DNA of 64,000 nt from Megascapheus bottae (lineage: Eukaryota; Chordata; Mammalia; Rodentia; Geomyidae): NCBI GenBank assembly GCA_024803745.1, contig JANJXV010000048.1, positions 735,001 through 799,000 on the forward strand. The letters are read 5' to 3'. Under the pieces are notes generated by a model. It had not been told where the DNA came from. It worked only from the letters and a program-made list of their open reading frames with translations, and made no database searches. A program made the translations under genes and the position numbers. Of this stretch, positions 40,341-52,948 are shown in pieces. Every line of letters starts with the position of its first letter. The stretch's first letter is position 1.

Positions 40341-40540
40341 AGACTACTGCTCCCCCTGCACTCCAAGCCGATAAAATAACTTGGAAATCTGACAATCCGG
40401 TTTGGATAGACCAGTGGTCCATGCCTCAAGAAAAGATTCAGGCTGCTCTTCATTTGTTGCAGGAACAATTAGAGCAGGGACATCTTGAACCATCTACCAA
40501 TCCCTGGAATACTCCCATATTTGTTATAAAAAAGGTTTAG
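40310..40540 (+). pseudogene. pol: pol, extreme N-terminus of reverse transcriptase, truncated by telomeric repeat
   Basis: The frame opens after TAG 40307-40309, one base back from pro, as expected for a second -1 shift. It gives 76 codons and then a TAG created at the telomeric junction (40538-40540). After a [11 protein letters not shown] lead comes the reverse transcriptase entry segment, with NPVWIDQW and then [19 protein letters not shown], conserved in the fingers region of retroviral RT. The match stops there: no palm motif, no YXDD, no RNase H or integrase. The overlap with pro is only about 30 bases and contains a six-T run (40330-40335). None of its heptamers is a canonical slip site, so whether the pro-pol shift worked in this copy is uncertain. 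Confidence 0.88.
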
Positions 40541-40663
40541 GGTAATGGTTAGCGTTAGGGTTAGGGTTAGGGTTAGGCTTAGGGTAAGGGTAAGGGTTAG
40601 GGTTAGGGTTAGGGTTAGGTTTAAGGTTAGGGTTAGGGTTAGGGTTAGGGTTAGGGTTAGGTT
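40535..40663 (+). repeat. Short inverted telomeric block, TTAGGG on the + strand
   Basis: Immediately after the reverse transcriptase remnant the sequence reads GGTTTAGGG and then mostly TTAGGG for about 129 bases. Variants GGTAAT, TTAGCG, TTAGGC, TAAGGG and TTAAGG are interspersed. Near 40663 the orientation flips at GGTTTAACCCTTAACC and CCCTAA resumes. This is the only place in the window where the G-rich strand is +. Its variant content resembles the surrounding degenerate array, which favours an inverted piece of array over freshly added pure telomere. Confidence 0.95.
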
Positions 40664-41249
40664 TAACCCTTAACCTTACCGTAACCCTAACCCTAACCCT
40701 AAAAGCTAACCCTAACCCTAACCCTAACCCTAACTCTAACCCTAATAATTACCCTTACCCTAACCCTAACCCTAAACCTAACCTTAACGTAACCCTAACC
40801 GTAACCCCTAAACCGAAACCTAACCCTAATCCTAACCCTAACCCTTACCCTTATCCTAACTCCTAACCCTAACTCTAACCCTAACCCGTACCCTAACCCT
40901 AAACCTATCCCTTAGCCTAACCCTAAACTTAACCCTAAACTTAACCCTAACCCTAACCTTAACCCTAAACCTTACACTTAAACTAACCCTATCCCTAACC
41001 CTAACACTAACCCTAACCTTAAACCTAAACCTAACCCTAACCCTAAACCTTACCCGAACCCCAACCCTAATCCTTACCCTAACCCTAAACCTTACCCTAA
41101 CCCTATCCCTAACCTTAACCATACCCTAACCCTAAGCATAACCCTAACCCTTACCCTTACCCTAACCCTAACCCTAAACCTAACCCTAACCCTAACCCTA
41201 ACCCTAAACCTAACCCTTACCCTAACCCTAACCCTAAACCTAACCCTTA

Positions 41250-43880
41250 CCCTAATCCTAACCCAACCCCTAACGCTAACCCTTACCCTTACCCTAACCC
41301 TAATCCTAACCCTAACACTTACCGTTACCCTGACCCTAACCCGAACTCTTACCCTGACACTAACCATAACCCTAACCTCTAACCCTAACCCTAAACCTAA
41401 CACTAACCCTAACCCTTACACTTACCCTAACACTATCCTTAACCTAACCCTTACCCTAACCCTAACCCTAAAGCTTACCCTAACCCGAACCCTAACCCGA
41501 ACCCTAACCCCTAACCCTAACCCTACCCCTCACCCTAACCCTAACCCTAACCCTAACCCTAGCCATAAACCTAAACTTAACCCTAACCCTAACCCTAACC
41601 CTAACCCTTACCCTTACCTTAACCCTAACCCTAACCCTAAACCTTACCCTTACCCTAAACCTAACCCTAACACTAAGCCTAACCCTAAACCCTACCCTAC
41701 CCTAAACCTAACCTTAACCCTAACCGTAACAATAACCTTAACCTGAACCCTAAATGTTACCCTTACCTTAACCCTAACCCTAACCCTAACCCTAACTCTA
41801 ACCCCTAAACTTAAACCTTACCCTTACCCTCACCCTAACCCTAATCCTAACCCTAACCTTATCCCCTAACAATACCCTAGACCTAACCCTAACCCTTAAC
41901 ATTTCCTTAACCCTAAACCTAACCCTAACTCAAACCCTAACCCTAACCTTAACCCTAACCCTAACCCTAACCCCTACCCTTACCCTAACCCTAACCGTAA
42001 ACTTAACCCTAACCCTAACCCAAACCCTAACCCTAACCCTAACCCTTACCCTAAACCTAAACCTAACACCCTTACCCCAACCCTAAACCTAACCCTTACC
42101 GTAACCCTAACCCTTACCCTAACCCCTAACTCTAACCCTAACCCGAACCCTAACCCAAACCTAACCCTTACCCTAACCCTAACCCTAACCGTAACCATAC
42201 CCTCACCCTTACGCTAACCCTAACTCTTACACTAACCCTAACACAAAAACTAACCCTAACCCTTACCCTTACCCTAAGCCTAACCCTAACCCTAACCCTT
42301 AGCCCAACCCTAACCCTAACCCTAACCCTTACCCTAACCCTAACCCAAACCCTAACCCTAACCCTAACCCTAACCGTAACCCTAACCGCTAACCCTAACC
42401 CTAGACCTAAACCAAACCCTTAACATTTCCCTAATCGTAAACCTAACACTAGCCCAAACCCTAACCCTAACCTTAACCCTAATCCTAACCCTAGTCCTTA
42501 CCCTTACCCTAACCCTAAACCTAAACTGAACCCTAAGCCTAACCCTAACCCTAACCCTTACACTTACTCTAACCCTAACCCCAAACCTAACCCTTACCCT
42601 AACGCTAACACTAACACTTACCCTTACCCAAACTCGAACCCTAACCCTTACCATAACCCTTACCCTTACCCTAAAACTAAGCCTAACCCTAACCCTTACC
42701 GCAACCCTAACTCTAACCCTAACCCTAACCCTAACCCTTACCCTAACCCTAACCCAAACCATAACCCTAACCCTTACACTTACCCTAACCCTAACCCTAA
42801 GCCTAACACTTGCCCTCATCCTAACCTTAACCCTAAACATTACCCTAACCCTAACCCCAACCCCTAACCCTAACCCCAACAGTAACACTAAGCCTAACAC
42901 TTACCCTTACTTAACCCCAACCCTAACCCTAACCCTAACACTAACACTACACCAAACCCTTACCCTTACCCAACCCTAACCCTAACCCTAACCATAACCC
43001 TTACCCTTACCAACCCTAACCCTAACTCTAACCCTAAACCTAACCCTAACCCTAAACCTAACCCTTTACCCTAACCCTAACCCTAAACCTAACCCTTACC
43101 CTAACCCTAACCCAACCCCTAACGCTAACCCTTACCCGTACCCTACCCCTAACCCTAACACTTACCGTTACCCTAACCCTAACCCTAACTCTTACCCTAA
43201 CCCTAACCATAACCCTAACCTCTAACCCTAACCCTAACCCTAACCCTAACCCTAACCCTTACCCTTACCCTAACAGTATCCTTAACCCTAACCCTTACCC
43301 TAACCCTAACCCTAACGCTTACCCTAACCCGAACCCGAACCCGAACCCTAACCCCTAAACCTAAATCTACCCCTCACCCTAACCCTAACTCTAACCCTAA
43401 CCCTTACCCTAGCCATAAACCTAAACTTAACCCTAACCCTAACCCTAACTCTAACCCTAACCCTTACCCTTACCTTAACCCTAACCCTAACCCTAAACCT
43501 TACCCTTACCCTAAACCTAACCTAACACTAAGCCTAACCCTAAACCCTACCCTTACCCTAAACCTAACCTTAACCCTAACCGTAACAATAACCTTAACCT
43601 GAACCCTAACCCTTACCCTTACCTTAACCCTAACCCTAACCCTAACCTTAACCCTAACCCTAACTCTAACCCCTAACCTTAAACCTTACCCTTACCCTCA
43701 CCCTAACCCTAATCCTAACCCTAACCTTATCCCCTAACCCTACCCTAGACCTAACCCTAACCCTTAACATTTCCCTAACCCTAAACCTAACCCTAACTCA
43801 AACCCTAACCCTAACCTTTACCCTAACCCTAACCCTAACCCCTACCCTTACCCTAACCCTAACCGTAAACTTAACCCTAA
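41250..43880. repeat. Duplicated segment, offset about 1.85 kb
   Basis: CCTCTAACCC is at 41376 and 43219. GTAACAATAACCTTAACC is at 41726 and 43582. A CTTAACATTTCC string followed by CTAACTCAAACCC is near 41.90 and 43.77 kb. Offsets run 1843-1870. The intervening sequence (about 42.0-43.05 kb) is not obviously part of either copy, so the unit length may be shorter than the offset. Confidence 0.7.
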
Positions 43881-44439
43881 CCCTAACCCAAACAATAACC
43901 CTAACACTTACCCTTACCCTAACCCTAACCCTAACCCTAACCCTAAACCTTACCCTTACCCTAACGCTAACCCTAACCCTAACCTTAAACATAACCCTAA
44001 CCCTAACACATACCCTTACCTAACCCTAACCCTAACACTAACCCTAACCCTAACCCTAAACTTAACCTTAACCCTTAACCTTACCATTACCCTAACCCTA
44101 AACCTAAACCTAACCCTAACCCTTATCCTTACCCTAACCCTAACCCTAACCTTAACCTAACCTAACCCTAACCCTAACCCTAAACCTAACCTTAACCCTT
44201 ACCCTTATCCTTACCATAACCCTAACAATAACCCTAATCCTAAACCTAACCCTAACCCTAAACTTAACCCTTACCCTTACCCTAACCTAAACCTAACCGT
44301 AACCCTTACCCTTACACTAACCTTAACCCTAATCCTAACTCTAAACCTAACCTTAACCCTAACCCTTATCCTTACCATAAACCTAACAATAAACCTAATC
44401 CTAAACCTAACCCTAACCCTAACCCTAACCCTAAACCTA

Positions 44440-44740
44440 ACCCTAACCCTAATCCTATCCCTAACCTTAACCTTAACCCTAACCCCAACCCTAACCCTAA
44501 CCATTACCCTTACCCTATCGATAACCCTAACCCTAACCTTAACCCTAACCCTAACCCTAACCCTTACCCTAACCCTAAACCTATCCCTAACCCTAATCCT
44601 ATCCCTAACCCTAACCTTAACCCTAACCCCAACCATAACCCTAACCATTACCCTTACCCTAATGATAACCCTAACCCTAACCTTAACCCTAACCCTAACA
44701 CAAACACTTACCCTAACCCTAACCATAACCCTAAACGTAA
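44440..44740. repeat. 144-bp tandem repeat (24 hexamers), two copies
   Basis: The string CCATTACCCTTACCCTA followed by (TC/A T)GATAACC occurs at 44501 and 44645. The preceding CTTAACCCTAACCCCAACC and following hexamers also match. An offset of exactly 144 bases means the duplication was in register with the six-base repeat. Confidence 0.75.
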
Positions 44741-45099
44741 CCCTAACCCTAACCCTAAACCTTACCTTTACCCTAACCCTAACCCTAACCCTAACCCTAA
44801 CCTTCACCCTAACACTAACCCGAACCCTAACACTTACCCTAACTGTAACCCTAAACCTAACCCTATCCCTAACCCTAAACATAACCCTAACAATAACACC
44901 TAACCTTAACCATAACCCTAACCCTAACACATACCCTTACCTAACCCTAACCCTAACCCTAACCCTAACCGTAAACCTAACCCTAACCCTTAAACTTACC
45001 CTTACCCTAACCCTAACCCTAAACCTAACCCTAACCCTTATCCTTACCCTAAACCTAACCCTAACCTTAACCCTAACCCTAACCTTAACATAACCCTAA

Positions 45100-48000
45100 C
45101 CCTAATAGTAAACTTTACCCTTACCCTAACCCTAAACCTAATTCTAACCCAAACCCAAACACTAACACTAACATTAACACTTACCCTAACCCTAACCCTA
45201 ACCCTAAAACTAACCCTTACACTTAACCTAACCCGAACCCTAAACCTAACACTAACCCTAACCCTATCCCTTAACATTACCCTAACCCCAACCCTAACCC
45301 TAACTCTAACCCTAACCCTAAGCCCTAACCCTAACCCTAACCCTAACCCTTACACTTCTTCTAACCCTAACCCTAACCCTAAACCTAACCCTTACCCTAA
45401 CCCTAACCCTAAACATATCCCTAACCCTAACCTAACCTTAACCCTAACCCTAAGCCTATCTCTAACCCTTACCCTGACCCTAACCCTAAACCTAACACTA
45501 ACCCTAACCCTTACCCTAACCCTAACCCTAACCCTAACCCTAACCCTAACCCTAACCTTTACCCTTATCCTAACACTAACCCTAACCCTAACACTTACCC
45601 TTACCCTAACCCTAAACCTAACCCTACACCTAAAACTTACCCTAACCATAACCCTAGCCCTAACCCTAACCCTTACCCTTACCTTAACCCTAAACCTAAC
45701 CCTATCCCTTACCCTTACCCTAACGGTGACCCTAACCCTAACCCAAACCTAACCCTAACCCTAACACTTACCCTTACACTAATCCTAACCCTAAACCTAA
45801 ACCTAACCCTTAACATAACCATAACACTAACCCTAACCCTAACCCTTACCCTTACCTTAACCCTAACCCTAACCTAATCCCTTACCCTTACCCTAAAGCT
45901 AACCCTAACCCTAACCTTAACCCTAACCCTAAACCTAACCGTAACCCTAAACATAACCCTAACCCTAAGCCTAACCCTAACACTTACCCTAAACCTAAAC
46001 CTAATCCTTACCCTAATCCTAACCCTAACCCTAATCCTAACCGTAACCCTAAAACGAACCCTAACCCTAACCCTAACCCTAACCCTAATCCTAACCCTCA
46101 CCCTTACCCCAACCCTAACCCTAACCTTAACCCCAACCCTAAACCTAACACTAACCCTAACCCTAACCCTTAAACTTACCCTAAGCCTAATCCTAAACCT
46201 AACCCCTAACACTAACCTTAACCTAACCATAACACTAACCATAAACTTTACCCTTACCCTAACCCTAAACCTAACTCTTACCCTAACCCAAACCCTAACA
46301 CTAACCCTAACGCTTACCCTAACCCTAACCCTAAACCTAACCCTTACCCTAACCCTAACCCTAACCCTAACCCTCACCCTAACCTTAACCCTAACCCTAT
46401 CCCTAACCCTTACCATTACCCTAACCCTAACCCTAACCCTAACCCTAACCCTAACCCTAACCCTTACACTTTTCCTAACCCTAACCCTAACCCTAACTCT
46501 AACCCTTACCCTTACCCTAACCCTAAACCTAAACCTATCCCTAACCCTAACCCTAACCTTAACCCTAACCCTAACCCTATCCCTAACCATTACCCTGAAC
46601 CTAACCCTAAATCTAACACTAACCCTAACCCTAAACCTAACCCTTACCCTTACCCTAACACTCACCCTAAATCTAACCCTAACCCCAACCCTAACCCCTA
46701 ACCCTAACCCTAAAACTAACCCTAAGCATTAGCCTTATCCTAACACTAACCCTAACCCTAACCCTAACTCTTACCCTTACCCTAACCCTAAGGCAAACCC
46801 TAACCCTAACCCTTACCCTAACCCTAACCCTAAAACTAACCCTAACCTTTACCCTTATCCTAACCCTAACCCTAACCCTAAACCTAACCCTAACACTTAC
46901 CCTTACCCTTAAACCTAAACCTAACCCTAACCCTACACCTAACCCTTACCCTAACCATAAACCTAACCCTAAACCTAACCCTTACCCTTACCTTAACCCT
47001 ACACCTAACCCTATCCCTTACCCTTACCCTAACGCTAACCCTAACCCAAACCTTAACAATAACCCTAAACCTAACCGTAACCTTAAATATAACCCTAACC
47101 CTAAGCCTAACCCTAACCCTTACCCTAAACCTAAACCTAATCCTTACCCTAACCCTAACCCTAACCCTAATCCTAACCATAACCCTAAAACGAAGCCTAA
47201 CCCTAACCCTAACCCTAACACTCACCCTTACCCCAACCCTAACCCTAACCTTAACCCCAACCCTTGACCTAACCTTAACCCTAACCCTTACCCTAAACCT
47301 AACCCTAACCCTAACCACTAACCCTAACCCTTAACATAACCTAACCCTAACCATAACCCTTACCCTTACCCTACCCCTACACCTAACTCTAACTCTAACC
47401 CAAACCTTAACACTAACCTAACCCTTACCCTAACCCTAACCCTAACCCTTACCCTAACACTTCCCCATACCCTAACACGAACCCTAACCCTAACCCTAAC
47501 CCTAACCTTAACCCTAACCCTAACCCTAACATTTCCCCATACCCTAACACGAACACTAACCCTAAACCTAACCCTAAACCTAACCCTTACCATTACCCTA
47601 ACCCTAACCCAAAACCTAACCCTAACCCTAAACCTAAACCTAACCCTAACCCTAAACCTTACCCTTATCCTAACACTAACCCTAACCCTAACCCTAACAC
47701 TTACACTTATCCTAACCCTAAACTTAATCCTAACCCTAACCCTTACCATAACCTTAACTCTAAACCTAACCCTAACCCTTACCCTTATTCTAACACTAAC
47801 CCTAACCCTAACCCTAACCCTAACCCTAATCCTAACCATAACCGTAAAACTAACCCTAACTCTAACCATAAACCTAACCCTAACCCTAATCCTAACCCTG
47901 ACCCTTACCCTTACCCTAACCCTAACCTGAACCCCAACCCTAAACCTGACACTAACCCTAACCCTAACCCTTAAACTTACCCTAACCCTAATCCTAAACC

Positions 48001-48660
48001 TAACCCCTAACCCTAACCTTAACCCAACCCTAACCATAAACTTTACCCTTACCCTAACCCTAAATCTAATTCTAACCCTAACCCAAACCCTAACAGTAAC
48101 CCTAACACTCACCCTAAACCTAACCCTAACCCTTACCCTAACCGTAACCCTAACCCTAACCATAACCTTAACCCTAACCCTAAACCTAACCCTTACACTT
48201 AAACTAACCCGAACCCTAAACCTAACACTAACCCTAACCCTATCCCTTACCATTACCCTAACCTCAACCCAAACCCTAAGTCTAACCCTAACCCTAACCC
48301 TAAGCCCTAACCCTAACGCTAAACCTAACCCTAACACTTTTCCTAACCCTAAACCTAACCCTAACCATTACCCTTACCCTAACCCTAACCCTAACCCTAA
48401 ACATATCCCTAACCCTAACCCTATCCTTAACCCTAACCCTAACCTATCTCTAACCCTTACCCTGACCCTAACCCTAAATAAAACACTAACCCTAAACCTA
48501 ACCCTAACCCTTACCCTTACCCTAACACTAAACCTAAACCTAATCCTAACCCTATCCCTAACCCTTACCATGACCCTAACACTAAACCTAACACTAACCC
48601 TAACCCTAAACCTAACCCTTACCCTCACCCTAACACTAACCCTAAACCTAACCCTAACCC
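45100..48660. repeat. Mosaic duplications, offsets about 1.14 and 2.99 kb
   Basis: AAAACGAA(C/G)CC is at 46051 and 47187 (offset 1136), followed in both by the same ACCCCAACC-rich series. A separate pairing has AAACATATCCC at 45411 and 48399 (offset 2988), with shared CTATCTCTAACCC and CCCTGACCC variants downstream and TAAACTTTACCC upstream. The two offsets overlap, which implies more than one duplication event. Confidence 0.6.
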
Positions 48661-50110
48661 CAACCCTAACCCCTAACCCTAACCCTAACCCTAACCCTAA
48701 CCCAAACCCTAACACTAACCCTAACCCTTATCCTAACCCTAACCCTAACCCTAACCCTCACCCTAACCTTAAACCTAACCCTAAACCTAACCCTTACACT
48801 TAACCTAACCCGAACCCTAAACCTAACACCTACCCTAACCCTAACCCTTACCATTACCCTAACCACAACCCTAACCCTAACACTAACCCCTAACCCTAAC
48901 CCTAACCCTAACCCTTACCCTTAGGTTAACCCTAACCCTAAACCTATGCCTAACCCTAACCCTAACCTTAAACCTAACCCTAACCCTATCCCTGACCCTT
49001 ACCCTATCCCTAACCCTAAACCTAACACTAACCCTAATCCTAACCCTAACCCTTACCCTCACCCTAACACTAACCCTAAACCTAACCCTAACCCCAACCG
49101 TAACCCCTAACCCAAACCTTAACACTAACCCTAAGCCTTACCCTTATCCTAACACTAACACTAAACCTAACCCTAACACTTACCCTTACCCTAACCCTAA
49201 ACCTAAACCTAACCCTAACCCTTACCCTAACCCTAACCCTAACCCTAACCCTAACCTTTACCCTTATCCTAACACTAACCCTCACCCTAAACCTAACCCT
49301 AACACTTACCCTTACACTAACCTAAACCTAACCCTAAACCTAACGCTTACCCTAACCATAACCCTAACCCTAACCCTAACCCTTACCCTTACCTTACCCC
49401 TAACCCTAACCCTATCCCTTACCCTTACCCTAACGCTGACCCTAACCCTAACCTAACCCTAACCCTAACCCTAACCCTAACACATACCCTTACACTAACC
49501 CTTACCCTAACCCTAACCCTAACCCAAATCATAACCCTAACCCTAACCCTAATCCTAACCCTAAACCCTTACCCTTACCCTATCCCTAACCCTAAACTTA
49601 ACCCCAACCCTAAACCTAACGTTAACCCTAACCATAAACCTAACCCTAACCCTTACCTACCCCTAACCCTTACCCTTATCCTAATCCTAACCCTAAACTT
49701 AACCCCAACCCTAAACCTAACGCTAACCCTAACCCTAAACCTAACCGTAACCCTAACCTTACCCTTACCCAAAACCTAAACCTAACACTTACCCTAAACC
49801 TAACCCTAAACCTAACACTTACCCTTACCCTAACCCTAACCCTAACCTTAACCCCAAACCTAAACCTAAACCTAACCCTTACCCTAACACTTACCCTAAC
49901 CCTAACCCTAAGCCTAACACTTACCCTTACCTTAACCCTAACCCTAACCTTAACCCCAAACCTAAACCTAAACCTAACCCTTACCCTAATACTTACCCTA
50001 ATCCTAACCCTAACCCTTACCCTAACACTTCCCATACCCTAACACGAACCCTAACCCTAACCTTAACCCTAACCCTAACACTTCCCCATACCCTAACACG
50101 AACCCTAACC
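47455..50110. repeat. Recurring TTCCCCATACCCTAACACGAA motif, two pairs
   Basis: The motif is at 47461 and 47533, exactly 72 bases (12 hexamers) apart. It appears again at about 50029 (one C shorter) and 50082. A further in-register 102-bp tandem pair (CCTTAACCCCAAACC at 49846 and 49948) lies just upstream of the second pair. These are small local amplifications of a shared parent segment. Confidence 0.65.
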
Positions 50111-52908
50111 CTAAACCTATCCCTAACCCTAACCCTAGCCCTAACCCTTACCCTTATCATAAACCTAACCCTAAACCTAACCCTAACCCTAACCTTAAAG
50201 CTAACCCTAACACTATCCCTAACCGTAACCCTAACTCTTACCCTTATGCTAACACTAACCCTATCCCTAACACTAACACTTACCCTTACCCTAAGACAAA
50301 ACCTAAACCTAACACTAACCCTTACCCTAACACTTACCCTAACCCTAACCATAAGCCTAACACTTACCCTTACCCTAACACTAACCCTAACCCTAACCCT
50401 AACCCTAACCCTTACCCTAACCATAACCCTAATCCTAAACCTAACCCTTACCCTTACCTTAACCGTAATCCTAACCCTAACCCTAACCCTAAAACTAACC
50501 CTAACCCTTAACCTTACCCTTACCCTAACCTTAACCCTAAACCTAACCCTAACCCTTACCCTTACCCTAACCCTAACCCTAACCTTAACCCTAACCCTAA
50601 CCCAAACACTAACCCTAACCTTAACCCTAACCCTTATCCATACCCTAACCCTAACCAGAACCTTAAACCTAAACCTAACCCAAACCCTAAACCTAACCCT
50701 TACCCTTAACCTAACCCTAACTCTAAACCTAACCGTAACCCTTACCATTACCCTAACCCTAACCCTAATCCTAACTCTCACCCTAACCTTAACCCTAACC
50801 CTTCCCTTACCCAAACCATAACCCTAACCCTTACCGTAAACCTAAACCTAAACCTAACCCTAACCCTTACCCTAACCCTATCCCTCCGCTAACCCTAACC
50901 CTAACCATTAACGATACCCTAACCCTAACCCTCATCTTAACCCTAAATCTAACCCTAATCCTAACCCTTACCCGTACCCTAACCCAAAATCTAACCTTAA
51001 CCCTTACCCTTACCCTCACCCTAACCCTAACCTTAATGCTAACCATAACTCTAACCCTTAACCTAACCCTAACCCTAACCCTAAACCTTACCCTAACCCT
51101 AACACTAACCCTAACCCTTACCCTTTTCCTAAACCTAACACTAACCCTAACCCTTACACTTACCCTAACCCTAACCCTAAACCTAACCCTAACCCAAACC
51201 CTAACCCCAACCCTAACCCTAACCTTACCCTAACCCTATCCCTAAACCTAACCATTACCCTTTCACTAACCCTAACCCTGAACCTAACAATAACCCTAAC
51301 CCTAACACTTACCCTTACCCTACCCCTAAACCTAAACCTACCCCTAAACCTAACACTAATCCTAACCCCGATCCCTAACCCTAACCGTAACCCTAACACT
51401 TAACCTTACCCTAACCATAATCCTCACCCTTACCCTTAACCTACCCTAACCGTAACCTTAACCCCAACCATAAACCTAACCCTAACCTTACCCTAACACT
51501 TACCCTAACCCTAACCCTAACCCTAACACTTAACCTAACCCTAACCCTAACCCTAAGCCTAACCCTTACCCTAACCCTAACCCTAACCCTAACACTTACC
51601 CTTACCCTACCCTAACCCTATCCCTAAACCTAACCCTAACCCTAACCTTAACCCTAACCCTAACCCTAACCCTTATCATTACCCTAACCCTAACCCTAAA
51701 CCTAAACATAACCCTAATCCCTAACCCTAACTCTAACCCTTACCCTAACCCTTACCCTTATCCTAACCCTAAACCTAACCCTAACCCTAATCCTAACACT
51801 TACCCTTACCCTAAACCTAACCCTTATCCTAACCCTAAGCTTAACCCTAAACCTAACCCTTACCCTTATCCTAACACTAACCCTAAGCCTAAACCTTACC
51901 CTAAACCTAACCCTAACCCTAACACTTACCCTTACCCTACCCTAACCCTAACCGCTAACCCTAACCCTTAACCTAACCCTATTCCTAACCATAACCCTTA
52001 CCTTTACCCTAACCTTAAACCTAACTCTAACCCTAACCTTTACCCTCACCCTAACTCTAACCCAAACCCTAACCCTAATCCTAACACTTACCCTTACCCT
52101 AAACCTAACCCTAAACCTAACCTTACCCTAATCCTAACCCTAACCCTTACCCTAACCCTAATCCTAACCCTAACCCTAACCCTAACCCTTACCCTAACCC
52201 TAAACCTAAACCTGACCATAACCCTAACTCTAACCCTTACCTTTACCATAACCCTAAACCTATGCGTAACCCTAACTCTTACTCTTACCCTTACCCTCAA
52301 CCTAACCCTAAACTTAAACCTGACCCTAACCCTAACCCTAACCTTAACCCTAAACGCTTATCCTTACCCTAACCCTAAACCTAACCCTAAACCTAACCCT
52401 AACCCTAACCTTAACCCTAACCCTTTCCATTACCCTAAACCTAATCCTAAACCGAACCCCAAACCTAAACCTACCACTTACCATTACTCTAACCATAACC
52501 CTAAAACTAACCCTAACCCTTACCCTTACCATAATTCTAACCCTAACCCTAACCCTAACCCTTAACCTTACCCTAACCCTAACCATAAACCGAACATTAA
52601 CCCTAACCCTAACCCTTATCCTTACCCTAACCCTATACCTAAAACTAACCCTAACCCTAACCCCTACCCCTAACCTTAACCTTAACCTTACCCTACCCTA
52701 ACCCTAACCCTAACCCTAACACTTACCCTAACGCTAACCCTAACCCTAACCCTAACCCTAATCCTAACCCTAACACTTACCCTAACACTTTCCCTAACCC
52801 TAACCCTAAACCTAACCCTAACACTTACCCTTACCCTAATCCTAACCCTAACCCTAAACCTTACCCTAACCCTAACTCTAACCTTAACACTTACAATTAC
52901 CCGAACCA

Positions 52909-52948
<40 letters not shown>

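Larger units (their letters stand above)
37259..40536 (+). mobile_element. Internal fragment of a class II (betaretrovirus-like) endogenous retrovirus
   Basis: This is the only substantial non-telomeric sequence in the window. Reading left to right it encodes Gag matrix, a proline-rich region with PPPY and PSAP, capsid with the major homology region, two CCHC zinc knuckles, a dUTPase-aspartic protease-G-patch frame and the first residues of reverse transcriptase. The dUTPase fused before protease, the G-patch tail and three frames joined by -1 shifts are diagnostic of betaretrovirus-related (ERVK/class II) elements. Missing are both LTRs, the primer-binding site, the leader, the Gag start codon, nearly all of pol, and env. 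Both ends abut telomeric repeat directly, with no target-site duplication visible. It is therefore not a normal integrase insertion of a whole provirus but a captured or truncated internal piece. The exact subgroup needs a database comparison. Confidence 0.93.

Noticed and set aside
40535..40663. De novo telomerase addition onto the broken ERV end as the sole explanation
   Set aside because: Orientation fits, but the block already contains several variant units typical of the old array, so an inverted array piece is at least as likely. Kept only as one hypothesis.
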